Source: Legionella quinlivanii (GTDB taxonomy: Bacteria > Pseudomonadota > Gammaproteobacteria > Legionellales > Legionellaceae). Taken from it: DNA of 64,000 bases. A program made the position numbers and the translations under genes. The notes beneath the pieces are model-generated. The model saw only the letters and a list, made by a program, of their open reading frames with translations. It was not told the DNA's origin and did no database searches. Positions within the stretch are counted from its first letter, which is position 1, and every line of letters starts with the position of its first letter. Shown one piece after another: positions 1 to 8,571 of the stretch. The stretch spans positions 124,001-188,000 of the forward strand of contig NZ_MVJN01000007.1 of assembly GCF_003265995.1 (NCBI RefSeq). The letters run 5' to 3'.

Positions 1-423
1 TTGGGCTGGGATATGCCTGCAGCAGTTGGGCTGGCTATTGCTGAGCAAAAAAGCGGTCGTGATCGGCCGGTGATTCTGATTATTGGAGACGGCTCATTTC
101 AATATTCACTCCAGGCGATCTGGACGGGCGTGCAGCATCAGACTCATCTTATCATTCTGGCATTAAGAAACGAAGAATATGCCATACTGAAGTCCTTCGC
201 ATTACTTGAGAATACACCCAATGTTCCAGGTCTTGATCTTCCTGGTCTTGATCTGGTTTCCCTGGCAAAAGGCTATGGCGCAGAGGCCTCTTTTGCCGCC
301 AATATCGATGAGATTAAAACTGCCTTTCAGCAGGCGCTTGCTTTTAAAGGGGTGACAGTGATTGAAATTCCGATAGAGAAAAAAATACATAAGCTGCTGG
401 GTTATATTTCATCCAGGGATTAA
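1..423 (+). CDS. Thiamine diphosphate-dependent decarboxylase, C-terminal part (benzoylformate decarboxylase-like)
   Basis: This is the last 140 residues of a gene that begins before the window. It reads as the pyrophosphate-binding domain of a ThDP enzyme: the GDGSFQYSLQAIWTG segment (about residues 30-44 of the visible part) followed by LRNEEY matches the GDG-x(25-30)-N motif that holds the diphosphate and Mg2+. The wording of that motif and the tail resemble benzoylformate/phenylglyoxylate decarboxylases more than acetolactate synthases, but without the N-terminal half the substrate cannot be fixed. The first codon in view is TTG and is not the real start. The gene ends 69 bases before the next start and is not obviously in the same operon. 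Confidence 0.75.
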   Translation: MGWDMPAAVGLAIAEQKSGRDRPVILIIGDGSFQYSLQAIWTGVQHQTHLIILALRNEEYAILKSFALLENTPNVPGLDLPGLDLVSLAKGYGAEASFAANIDEIKTAFQQALAFKGVTVIEIPIEKKIHKLLGYISSRD

Positions 424-491
424 GCGATTGATTACAAAAGAATGCTGCACAATTGCTATACTTTATATATCCAGGAAGGCACTCTAAAAGC

Positions 492-2375
492 ATGGACAAT
501 AATAATTATGATTTTCGTATCATTGTCATTGATGATAATGTTGAAATCCATAAAGATTTTTTAAAAATCCTAACAAAAAACGCCAAAAATGATTTGGATG
601 ATCTTGGCGCTCAATTATTTGATATTGAAAATGTCAATGCCAATGAGTTGATTTTGCCGCGTTTTAAAATCGATACTGCCACTCAGGGCCAAGACGGCGC
701 TGCGCTGATTGAAAAAGCCCTGAACGAAGGTAAACCCTTTGCTCTTGCTTTTGTTGACATTCGCATGCCGCCAGGATGGGACGGCATCGAAACCATAAAA
801 AATATTTGGACAATTGATCCCGACATCCACGTCGTTATCTGTACTGCTTTTTCCGATTACAACTGGGAAGAGACGATACAAGAGCTAGGCCATAGTGATA
901 AATTCCTGATTCTGAAAAAACCTTTCGATCACATCGCGGTCAGACAATTAGCTTATGCGCTGACTCGAAAATGGAAGTTAATTGGCGAATCCAAAGCGTA
1001 CACACAATCGCTGGAACAGGCTGTAGAAGAGCGCACTGAGGAATTAAAATATCAGGCAACGCATGATATGCTGACAGGATTGGCTAACCGGGCGCTTTTG
1101 CATGACAGAGTTCAACAGGCCATTGCTGCCTACAAGCGCCATAAGATAAGTTTTGCCATTCTTTTTTTTGATCTGGATCGTTTTAAACTCATCAATGATA
1201 GCCTGGGACATTCCGCCGGCGATGAGTTATTAATCCATATTGCGAAACGTTTACTACCCACTATTCGTGCTTTCGACACAGTATCTCGTCTGGGTGGAGA
1301 TGAATTTGTCATTGTCGTTACCGAGCTCAAGCAGATTGATTACATTCATACCGTGGCACAAAAGATATTACAGATCATCAAGGAACCAATGACTATTGCC
1401 AATCGCAGTTTAAGTATCTCCAGCAGTATGGGTATTGCCACTTATCCAGGGGATGGGGAGGAGGCAGATGAACTACTGCGAAATGCGGATGCGGCAATGT
1501 ATCACGCAAAAAAACTGGGTGGCGGCCAATATCAATTTTATTCAAAAGAGATGAATGATAAAGTGTTTGAGCAATTGGAACTGGAATCGGATCTTTATCA
1601 GGCCGTTAATAATAAGGAGTTTACAGTCTGGTATCAGCCGCAATTCCATATTGAAAATCATAAACTGGAGGCAGTGGAGGCGTTAATTCGCTGGGTTCAT
1701 CCACAGAAAGGCATGCTGCTGCCTATTGATTTTATTCCTCTGGCTGAGCGAACCGGGTTGATGATTCCTATCGGTGACTGGGTGATAAGAGAGGCATGCC
1801 TGCAGAACAAACGCTGGCAGGCAATGGGTTTGCCGCCGATCCGAATGGCAGTTAACCTTACTTCACAGCAAATAAGCCAGCTCGATTTTGTACAAAAAAT
1901 AAAAACCATTTTGCAGGAAACTCAACTGGCCCCTAAGTATTTTGAGCTTGAACTCAGTGAAAGCTCGATAATCAATGAAATGATCATTCGCAAAATGAAT
2001 GAATTAAAAGAGATGGGTATTGAGATTGCATTGGATGATTTCGGCACAGGGTATGCCAATTTGCATCATTTAAGAAATCTCTCACTCAATCGACTTAAAA
2101 TAGATCGTTCATTTATTAATAACATCCAGTTAAATCGTAATGATGAAGTCATTATCCACGCAATTATAGCAATGGCTCGCAGTCTGGATCTTGAAGTACT
2201 TGCCGAAGGCGTCGAAACACAAAAGCAGCTCGAGTTTTTGAAAAAGCATCACTGTAACCAGATTCAGGGCTTTTATTTTAGCAAACCCTTACCGGCAGAC
2301 GAACTCACCTACTTACTGGAGCATCCAGAAGCTATTGAGAAAATATTGAACCAGGAAAATAACATTAAGGAGTGA
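492..2375 (+). CDS. Response regulator with GGDEF and EAL domains (c-di-GMP turnover)
   Basis: A cytoplasmic response regulator that would both make and break cyclic di-GMP. An N-terminal receiver-like domain (about 1-155) carries the acidic DD pair near residue 18 and the phospho-acceptor Asp89 in VDIRMPP. A short coiled linker follows, then a GGDEF domain (about 190-350) with an intact GGDEF at 268-272, then an EAL domain (about 370-610) with an intact EAL at 396-398 and DDFGTGYANL later on. Both catalytic motifs look complete. The ATG at 492 follows AGGAAGG; an upstream in-frame ATG at 453 would add 13 unlikely residues. It is the first gene of an operon with a PAP2 protein and a histidine kinase. 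The architecture matches L. pneumophila Lpl0329/Lpg0277, whose activity is controlled by phosphorylation from the partner kinase; assignment here is by analogy. Confidence 0.9.
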   Translation: MDNNNYDFRIIVIDDNVEIHKDFLKILTKNAKNDLDDLGAQLFDIENVNANELILPRFKIDTATQGQDGAALIEKALNEGKPFALAFVDIRMPPGWDGIETIKNIWTIDPDIHVVICTAFSDYNWEETIQELGHSDKFLILKKPFDHIAVRQLAYALTRKWKLIGESKAYTQSLEQAVEERTEELKYQATHDMLTGLANRALLHDRVQQAIAAYKRHKISFAILFFDLDRFKLINDSLGHSAGDELLIHIAKRLLPTIRAFDTVSRLGGDEFVIVVTELKQIDYIHTVAQKILQIIKEPMTIANRSLSISSSMGIATYPGDGEEADELLRNADAAMYHAKKLGGGQYQFYSKEMNDKVFEQLELESDLYQAVNNKEFTVWYQPQFHIENHKLEAVEALIRWVHPQKGMLLPIDFIPLAERTGLMIPIGDWVIREACLQNKRWQAMGLPPIRMAVNLTSQQISQLDFVQKIKTILQETQLAPKYFELELSESSIINEMIIRKMNELKEMGIEIALDDFGTGYANLHHLRNLSLNRLKIDRSFINNIQLNRNDEVIIHAIIAMARSLDLEVLAEGVETQKQLEFLKKHHCNQIQGFYFSKPLPADELTYLLEHPEAIEKILNQENNIKE

Positions 2376-2376
2376 T

Positions 2377-3540
2377 ATGAAACGAATTGGGCTAATCATT
2401 ACTCTTGTGTTTATTGCTGTGTTAGTCATTGCTTATTGTTATCGTGTCAGCCAGTCGACCTTCCTACCCACTTATTTTCAATATACCGATGAAGAACTCG
2501 CTTCTCTAGAATCTCTCCAATCTGCTCAATCAATGACAGAAGCTTCTTTAAATAAATGGGATAAGCTGATGTTTGATCTGATCAAGTCAAATAAACTGGG
2601 AGATGCTCCCGCATCCAAAATTTATGCCTATGTGCTTACTGCACAACGCGACGCCGCTTTTTTATCTTATAACGCAAAGCAAGAGTTTATGGGAAGTCTT
2701 GATGTGGTTACAGCTAAGGTTCTTTGCCTGTTTTTTAAACAAGATTGTTCAACGATTCAATTTCAGATTAAGACAGATCCCTACTCAGAAAAAATTGCGG
2801 AACTGGTTGTAAGTAAAATAATTAAACGCATGGATATCGACAGGAAAATGGAGAAATTATCAGCTGAAAAAAGAGGAACGCTTTATTGGAAAGGAACTAC
2901 CCCTTACTTTGGCCAGGAAACAGGATCCTGGAAAACCTGGGTAATCAGCTCTCCCAGTCAGTATGTTTCCAAATCTCCCCCCAGGCCTGATTCAGAGGAA
3001 TGGCAGAGCCAGTTAAAACAGACCCAAACGGCTTTAAAGAATATAAGTCCCGAACAAACGAAAGCTGTCGTTTTTTGGGCGGGAAACCCATCAACTATCA
3101 CGCCGCCCGGAATTTGGCTAAAGTTTGCAAATGAATATATGGAAAGCGAGCACGTTTCGTTCTCCAAAATGCTGCTGGTACGCTCGGTATTGGCAATGGG
3201 TATCGCAGATGAAGTAATCACGTTATTTTATACCAAATATACCTATTGGATAAGACGGCCATTTATGCTTGATCCATCCATTAATACAGTGATGCCAACG
3301 CCAAATCATCCCAGTTATCCGGCGGGGCACTCTGGTATTTCAGCCACAGCGGCAGTCATTTTGTCTTATTATTTTCCTGAGAATAAAAAAATGTGGTGGA
3401 AAAAAGCAAATGAGGCCAGTTCCAGTCGTGTCTGGGGAGGGATCCATTTTCCAATTGATGCCCAGCAAGGTCTGGTAACGGGTCAACAGGTGGGTGAGGC
3501 TGTTATCAAGGCTCAATCGAAATCGCTGAGAGTAAAATGA
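2377..3540 (+). CDS. PAP2-superfamily protein (vanadium haloperoxidase/phosphatase type)
   Basis: A 387-residue protein with an N-terminal membrane segment (about residues 5-22), so it is probably anchored with its catalytic domain in the periplasm. The C-terminal third has the acid phosphatase/vanadium haloperoxidase signature: SYPAGHSG with His318, then SRVWGGIHFPID with Arg351, His357 and Asp361; KYTYWIRRP near residue 290 supplies the first motif. It is likely a lipid or pyrophosphate phosphatase, or a haloperoxidase-like enzyme. The substrate is unknown. It starts one base after the upstream stop codon behind an AAGGAG ribosome site and overlaps the following kinase gene by four bases, so the three genes are almost certainly translated together. 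Confidence 0.85.
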   Translation: MKRIGLIITLVFIAVLVIAYCYRVSQSTFLPTYFQYTDEELASLESLQSAQSMTEASLNKWDKLMFDLIKSNKLGDAPASKIYAYVLTAQRDAAFLSYNAKQEFMGSLDVVTAKVLCLFFKQDCSTIQFQIKTDPYSEKIAELVVSKIIKRMDIDRKMEKLSAEKRGTLYWKGTTPYFGQETGSWKTWVISSPSQYVSKSPPRPDSEEWQSQLKQTQTALKNISPEQTKAVVFWAGNPSTITPPGIWLKFANEYMESEHVSFSKMLLVRSVLAMGIADEVITLFYTKYTYWIRRPFMLDPSINTVMPTPNHPSYPAGHSGISATAAVILSYYFPENKKMWWKKANEASSSRVWGGIHFPIDAQQGLVTGQQVGEAVIKAQSKSLRVK

Positions 3541-5153
3541 GTATTCGTCATAAAATTCTCTTAAGTATGCTGCTGGTCGCCTTTTTATTTATACCGGTCA
3601 ATCTATTTTTATTGGCCCGATATCTCGATGTTAAAGAAAATTTCTTAATAATTATCGAACGAACCGTTCCACGTTTGGAAGCCTTGTTAACCATGAAAAA
3701 TTTAATTATGAAAATTAATTTTTTTATGAGTTATGATGAAAAATTTTCTCAAAGTTTAAGTGAAAGAGATAGAGAGCATTTGTCGACAGTTAAAGACGAA
3801 TTTCTATCAATTCTTGAAGAGCTGGGAGAACAGCAAAATATATATCAGAAGTATGAACCTTCCTCTGTCGATCAAAATGGTAAAAAACTTAGTCAACTTC
3901 GTGATACGCTAGTGCTGGCAGCACTCGATTTGTTTTTGGCTGGTGAAAGAAAAAGGCCTGTATCAGAGATCACGGTTAAGAAAGGATTTCTTGAAATTAA
4001 AGAAAAGAACTTGAATGAATTTATTAATAGAGTGTTAGTCCAGGAAAGCACCCTTCTGGAGGAGGAAAGGGAGAAGACCATTACGGCTTCCACTGCCTTA
4101 TTCAATTTGTTATTAATACTGAATGGCATCATTATTCTGATTACACTTGGACTAAGTATATTTTTGGCAAATCTTATTTCGAAACCCATTATTAAATTAA
4201 GTTATTTTGCAGGAAAAATTGATTATGACCATTTAGCTCCAATGCTGCCTATTCTGACTCGGGATGAAATCGGTGAATTGCAGAGCCATTTAAATGAAAT
4301 GGTTATGAAGCTGGATCGCGCCAAAACGCGTTTAATTGAAACCTCGCGCTCGGCAGGGGTAGCTGAAATAGCCACCAGTATTCTGCATAATGTAGGCAAT
4401 GTGCTGAATAGTGTTAATACTTCTGTTGCAATGTTGTCGGAGGCCGCTCAGCATAGCTATGTGGTCCAGTTGCCCAAGCTTTTGTCCATACTGGAGGAAA
4501 ATCTGGATCATCTCGATGTCTATTTAAAGGACGATGAGCGTGGAAAATTATTTATGCCTTATTTTAAAAAACTGATAGAGCAATTGGAAAGTGAAAAGGT
4601 GAAGATGAGTGAGGAATTAAATCAGCTTAATAATAATCTCACTCATGTAAATCAGGTTATTGCCATGCAGCAATCTTCTGGTCAGGCAAGCTCCGAGATC
4701 AAGGAAACGATAGACCTTGAGGAGCTGATCGAGGATATTCTTCTTTTATATGCTAATCGGCTGCGAAAAGCGAGTATCAATGTAGAACGTCAATATAACA
4801 ATATTTCCCCAATTATTTCAGTAAGAACCAAAATCCAGCAAATCATGATTAATCTGATCAAAAACGCAATCGATGCCCTGATACTTGGTGAGCAGCATGA
4901 AAAACGTCTGATTATCAAAGTTGAAACAACTTCTCCATCTCTTGTCTGCATTACAATACGTGACAATGGTATAGGGATTCAGAAGGATGATTTAACTCGA
5001 ATCTTTTCTTTTGGATTTACGACTAAAAAAGAAGGACATGGCTATGGACTGCATAATTGTGCTCTATTAGCTTGTGAACTTGGCGGTGAACTGCGAGTAC
5101 AATCCAAAGGCAGCGGGCAAGGAAGTTCTTTTACCCTTGAAATTCCATATTGA
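3537..5153 (+). CDS. Membrane sensor histidine kinase with atypical H-box
   Basis: A 538-residue inner-membrane kinase. A signal-anchor helix (about 7-27) and a second helix (about 187-210) bracket a roughly 160-residue periplasmic sensor region. A HAMP-like linker follows, then a region containing SILHNVGNVLNSVN with the probable phosphorylated His284, a coiled stretch, and a HATPase domain from about 435 (N box NLIKNAIDAL, G1 box DNGIGI, G2 box GHGYGLH). The HNVGN box differs from the usual HE box and matches the atypical class described for Legionella Lpl0330. It overlaps the PAP2 gene by ATGA. The natural partner is the GGDEF/EAL regulator two genes upstream. Confidence 0.9.
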   Translation: MSIRHKILLSMLLVAFLFIPVNLFLLARYLDVKENFLIIIERTVPRLEALLTMKNLIMKINFFMSYDEKFSQSLSERDREHLSTVKDEFLSILEELGEQQNIYQKYEPSSVDQNGKKLSQLRDTLVLAALDLFLAGERKRPVSEITVKKGFLEIKEKNLNEFINRVLVQESTLLEEEREKTITASTALFNLLLILNGIIILITLGLSIFLANLISKPIIKLSYFAGKIDYDHLAPMLPILTRDEIGELQSHLNEMVMKLDRAKTRLIETSRSAGVAEIATSILHNVGNVLNSVNTSVAMLSEAAQHSYVVQLPKLLSILEENLDHLDVYLKDDERGKLFMPYFKKLIEQLESEKVKMSEELNQLNNNLTHVNQVIAMQQSSGQASSEIKETIDLEELIEDILLLYANRLRKASINVERQYNNISPIISVRTKIQQIMINLIKNAIDALILGEQHEKRLIIKVETTSPSLVCITIRDNGIGIQKDDLTRIFSFGFTTKKEGHGYGLHNCALLACELGGELRVQSKGSGQGSSFTLEIPY

Positions 5154-5167
5154 TCAGTAACATGCAG

Positions 5168-5205
5168 GCGGGATTCATTCCTTGTAGCAAGAGAGTGAAT
5201 CCCGC
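5168..5205. terminator. Hairpin between convergent genes
   Basis: A 13-base inverted repeat (GCGGGATTCATTC against GAGTGAATCCCGC, one mismatch) with a 12-base loop lies between the kinase gene and the converging orphan gene. There is no strong T tract on either side, so it may be a bidirectional terminator or an mRNA-end stabiliser. Confidence 0.5.
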
Positions 5206-5236
5206 TTGAGCGGAGAATTAGCCTGATAAACAAGCG

Positions 5237-6076
5237 TTAAAATGGGGAAGGGGAGCTGTGATTATCGGAATTGGGAGTCACCCCCTGAATCCATTTATTT
5301 TGAATTGACTCGGTTCCTGCTCGATAAATTTCAGAGCCCAGACGCTCTCGTAGTTCTAGCAAGCCCTTAGCGCCTATTTTCATAATCTCTAAAAATTCCA
5401 CTCCATTATTTTTCAAAGCCAGAACCTGTTTAGCCTGACAGGCAAATCCTGTCTGCTCCTGCTCATCCAGAGACAGAAATTCTTCTACGGAAATTCCCTT
5501 GGAAAATAAATCGCAGGCTTTTTCCAAAAAAGGATTAGAGAAACTCGATTGCTCAGACCCTTGGTGTGTTTGAATGCGCTGATCTCTGATTAATTTGAAA
5601 AAGTTTTTTTGCTGCGCTTCGGTAACTTTTAAAATTTTGGATAGATAAGGTGACAGTTCTTCCAGTTCCTTATCAGTTAAGCCTATCCTATTGACAGCGG
5701 TGTTTGAACCACTGCTTAACCTGGAAGCCTCACTCAAAAAGCCATTCATGCTCTGAGCAAGATAGCTAATGGTAGATTTTAGTTTGCTGTTAATCTGGCT
5801 GGTGAAGAGTTTTTGCAAAGCAGACATGTAGATTTGAGTCGCTTCATTTCCCGATGTAACAGCTAACAATATGCCGCGATAATAGAGAAACGAATCACTA
5901 TCCTTAGATACTACATAGAGCTGGGTATCAGAGGTTTCAAAATATAGCCTATCTCGCTGAGGATCGCTTTTAATCTGTTTGTAAGTGATTAGCTTCATTT
6001 GCAATAAAGCATTTTGCAAGGGCCTTGAATCGCTGCCCGGGTTTATTGTGAACTGCGTTTTATTTGATGTCGTCAT
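5237..6076 (-). CDS. Orphan soluble protein, 279 residues (possible secreted effector)
   Basis: I do not recognise this protein. It has no signal peptide or membrane helix. The N-terminal 90 residues look like a mixed alpha/beta domain (LYFETSDTQLYVVSKD). The rest is predicted mostly helical, rich in Ser, Lys and Glu, ending in a polar, proline- and serine-rich tail (NSDNHSSPSPF). ATG start with a TCCTCC-complement (GGAGGA) ribosome site directly upstream. It is a single gene between the kinase operon and pdxH-like gene. Soluble orphan composition, single-gene transcription and a possible PmrA-type box in its upstream region fit a type IV effector, but no domain proves it. Confidence 0.55.
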   Translation of the reverse strand: MTTSNKTQFTINPGSDSRPLQNALLQMKLITYKQIKSDPQRDRLYFETSDTQLYVVSKDSDSFLYYRGILLAVTSGNEATQIYMSALQKLFTSQINSKLKSTISYLAQSMNGFLSEASRLSSGSNTAVNRIGLTDKELEELSPYLSKILKVTEAQQKNFFKLIRDQRIQTHQGSEQSSFSNPFLEKACDLFSKGISVEEFLSLDEQEQTGFACQAKQVLALKNNGVEFLEIMKIGAKGLLELRERLGSEIYRAGTESIQNKWIQGVTPNSDNHSSPSPF

Positions 6077-6155
6077 ATATCCTATCTCCTCCTGAAAAAT
6101 CTGTTCAATTGTAAATCAAATGGAATTGACTTGTAAATAAAATGATCTAAATGGA

Positions 6156-6175
6156 TTTAATTTAATCTTAATATT
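6156..6175. promoter_or_regulatory. Possible PmrA-type box in a divergent promoter region
   Basis: TTTAAT, five bases, then CTTAATATT: two half-sites in direct repeat with an 11-base period, the pattern of the PmrA box (YTTAAT-N5-YTTAAT). It lies about 80 bases upstream of the orphan gene on the minus strand and 67 bases upstream of the PdxH-like gene on the plus strand; its orientation points to the plus-strand gene. The region is very AT-rich, so a chance match is possible. Confidence 0.35.
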
Positions 6176-6241
6176 TAAATATAATCATCAGGTTAAATTT
6201 GGGTTAAAATGACATAATTTTGCTATTTAAAGAGAGTTCGA

Positions 6242-6847
6242 GTGAGTAAAAACATTCCAATGGCTGATCATCAACCCTTGGACTTATTAAAAAAATGGCT
6301 GGACGAAGAAGCATCTGCCGGAGCGCAATATGCACGTCATGCCGTTTTATCCACGCAGGGTTTAAATGGCGCCGGTCATGGCCGTGTGGTTGCTATTCGC
6401 GAAATTTGCGGGGAAGAGCTGCTTTTCTTTACGCAGAAAATCACAAGAAAAGTGCAGGAAATACAAAACAATGCCCGTGTTTCCCTTACATTCTGGTTTG
6501 AACGCCACGCACGAGAAGTGATCGTCGAAGGCGAGGCGCGTTTTTTATCAGGAGAAGAGAATGCCAGTTACTGGAATGCCTATCCAAAATGGGCGCAAAT
6601 TCGTTTTTGCAGTTATGCCCCCACATCCGGTCTGCCCATAAAGAATAAGGAGATACTGGAAAATAAGCGAAAACAGATTGAAGAGACCGCAGGACAGAAC
6701 CCGCTCCCTCTTTCTCCTGACTATTATGGAATTGCAGTTAAACCACAGCGCTTTCTATTTTACAGCTATCGCCTTGATGAACTGTCGGATGTATGGGAAT
6801 ATCACTCAGAACCTCAGGGATTCACCGTCAAACGGCTATCCCCTTGA
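6242..6847 (+). CDS. PdxH-like pyridoxamine 5'-phosphate oxidase family protein
   Basis: A 201-residue flavin-split-barrel protein of the PNPOx family, which uses FMN to oxidise pyridoxine/pyridoxamine phosphate to PLP. Visible family features are DLLKKWLDEE at the start, the FMN-binding stretch LLFFTQKITRKVQEIQNNARVSLTFWF, VEGEARFLSGEENASYW, the QIRFCSYAPTSG segment corresponding to the usual G-x-W-AS-Q region, and a C-terminal WEY/VKRLSP close to the normal WxxxRLxP ending. Several usually conserved positions differ (no GARASxQS, no terminal RL-AP), so it may be a paralogue with altered substrate. It starts with GTG at 6242 behind AAAGAGAG. It lies 89 bases before an ATP-grasp gene, possibly co-transcribed. 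Confidence 0.75.
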   Translation: MSKNIPMADHQPLDLLKKWLDEEASAGAQYARHAVLSTQGLNGAGHGRVVAIREICGEELLFFTQKITRKVQEIQNNARVSLTFWFERHAREVIVEGEARFLSGEENASYWNAYPKWAQIRFCSYAPTSGLPIKNKEILENKRKQIEETAGQNPLPLSPDYYGIAVKPQRFLFYSYRLDELSDVWEYHSEPQGFTVKRLSP

Positions 6848-6936
6848 ATGCAAAGAAGTGTAAATAAAATGGCTTTTACATTTTCTTTTGCTGATAAAAT
6901 TGAGCTTTGTTGAAAGGATGCATCAGGAGAGAATAC

Positions 6937-8181
6937 ATGAATAGACCGGTTGTTATCGTTGACCCTTTATCGTCGGGGATCGATTTAGCTCCGGCTTTTA
7001 AATCCAGAGGCATACCCGCCATTGCAATTACCTACAAAACTTTGGAAGAGATAGGATTTGGTCTCGACGTACAGACCTCAGATTTTATCGAAATTATTCC
7101 TGATCAGCCTAATCTTGCAGAGATTCTTAAAAAATTCAATCCGCTAGCTATTATTCCAGGAGATGAACGAGGCGTGCCCCTTGCGGAAAAACTGACTGAA
7201 GTATTAACTCCCCATCTCGCAAATGATCCCGGAAAATCACTTCATAGAACACATAAAGCGTTCATGCAAGAAGCATTGCAGGAAGCAGGGATTCCTTTTC
7301 TTAAGACAGTTAACACAGCATCGAAAAAGGAAGTGGAGTTATGGATTAAAAACAATGGACTGATCAATTCTCCTTTAATAGTCAAACCGCCTGTATCCGC
7401 GGGCAGCGATAAGGTTTTTCATATTAACGCAAATCAGGATTGGAAAAAGGCTTTTGATAAAGTGCTGCATGAGCCATCTAAAACAACGGGTAAAAACAGT
7501 GAAACGGTGGTCGTGCAGGAACAGGCTTTGGGTACAGAGTTTGCCGTAGGAACAGTGAGCGCTAATGGAAAGCATTACCTCGCCCATTTAATTCAATACA
7601 ATAAAACCTCAATTCATGGCCGTAAAACGGTTTTTGATTATGTTGAATTCCTACCTTATTGCGATACGCATCATCGAGAATTATTTTCCTATACTCAAAA
7701 GGTTCTGGATGCTTTGGGCATCCGCTGGGGGGCCGCGCATACTGAAATCATGCTCACCTCAAATGGGCCGCGACTTATTGAGTCTGGCGCCAGAATATGT
7801 GGCGGGCCCACTGTGCGATTTGCCCGTGAAGCCACAGGCAGCAGTCAGGCTGACAAATTAGTTGAAATCTATGTTGATGGAGATGTTCTGACCCAGGAAT
7901 ATCAATTTAAAAAATCAGTTGTACCCGTTTTTTTGAAATCACCTGCAGAAGGGATAATCTCCAATGTCGAAGCGATGGCTGGAATTTATCAATTACCCAC
8001 ATTACTGGATGAATACATTTGGTTTAAAAATGGCGACCGGGTTCCTCATACAGTGGATTACTTAAGCAGTATTGGAATTATTGCTTTGGCCGGAGAGCGG
8101 CAAATGATTTTTTCAGATTATAAAAAAATCCGGAGCATGGAAGCTGAGCTAGTGGTTTCCCCCCTTGTCCTGCATTGCTAA
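6937..8181 (+). CDS. ATP-grasp domain ligase-like protein
   Basis: A 414-residue cytoplasmic protein with a Rossmann-like N-terminal domain (VVIVDPLSSGIDLAPAFKSRG) and an ATP-grasp fold: IVKPPVSAGSDKV around residue 145 (ATP-binding Lys and Gly/Ser-rich loop), VVQEQALGTEFAV near 190, and GAAHTEIMLTSNGPRLIESGAR near 270 with the acidic and basic metal/phosphate ligands. The arrangement resembles carboxylate-amine ligases such as L-amino-acid ligases and the dapdiamide or bacilysin synthetases. Substrates are unknown. The ATG at 6937 has a CAGGAGAG ribosome site; an in-frame TTG at 6907 is unlikely. It follows the PdxH-like gene, so a small-molecule biosynthetic pair is possible. Confidence 0.8.
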   Translation: MNRPVVIVDPLSSGIDLAPAFKSRGIPAIAITYKTLEEIGFGLDVQTSDFIEIIPDQPNLAEILKKFNPLAIIPGDERGVPLAEKLTEVLTPHLANDPGKSLHRTHKAFMQEALQEAGIPFLKTVNTASKKEVELWIKNNGLINSPLIVKPPVSAGSDKVFHINANQDWKKAFDKVLHEPSKTTGKNSETVVVQEQALGTEFAVGTVSANGKHYLAHLIQYNKTSIHGRKTVFDYVEFLPYCDTHHRELFSYTQKVLDALGIRWGAAHTEIMLTSNGPRLIESGARICGGPTVRFAREATGSSQADKLVEIYVDGDVLTQEYQFKKSVVPVFLKSPAEGIISNVEAMAGIYQLPTLLDEYIWFKNGDRVPHTVDYLSSIGIIALAGERQMIFSDYKKIRSMEAELVVSPLVLHC

Positions 8182-8253
8182 CAATCTATACCTTTCCAAA
8201 GTAAAAAGCGAAACATAACTTTTTGAACTAGGTACGTGACTTGGAAAGCCAAT

Positions 8254-8285
8254 GTAATCTTGATGCAGCGCTCCATCAAGATTAC
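8254..8285. terminator. Hairpin between ATP-grasp and toxin genes
   Basis: A perfect 12-base stem (GTAATCTTGATG and its complement) with an 8-base loop lies between convergent genes. It overlaps the very end of the toxin gene flank and could end transcription from both sides. Confidence 0.6.
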
Positions 8286-8286
8286 G

Positions 8287-8571
8287 CTATATAAAATCTG
8301 GCCATTTCATTGAGCAATGTAATACTCTTAGTATTTCAATTTGCTCGGAGTTAATTCTATAAGGAATAATAAATGGAGTTCCATTAATTATTAATTCGCG
8401 TGTACCGAAAATCCGACCTGTTCTACCCATAGTGGGGTTCTCGGAAAGCATTCCAACCGTTTTAATGATTTTTATTACGATATCAACTGCTGCTTTGGGG
8501 TTATTCTGTGCGATATAGTCTTCGATTTGGTTTAAATTGCTTTGTGCACCTTTAGTCCATTTGATTCTCAC
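8287..8571 (-). CDS. RelE/ParE-family toxin
   Basis: A 94-residue basic protein of the RelE/ParE superfamily. It starts with IKWTKGAQSNLNQIEDYIAQNNPKAA, the two-helix hairpin typical of ParE, and ends with the beta-strand region YRINSEQIEILRVLH with the conserved arginine. ParE toxins act on DNA gyrase and RelE toxins cleave mRNA; the sequence resembles ParE more. The start codon overlaps the end of the antitoxin gene by four bases, the normal arrangement for coupled translation, so the pair looks intact. Confidence 0.85.
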   Translation of the reverse strand: MRIKWTKGAQSNLNQIEDYIAQNNPKAAVDIVIKIIKTVGMLSENPTMGRTGRIFGTRELIINGTPFIIPYRINSEQIEILRVLHCSMKWPDFI

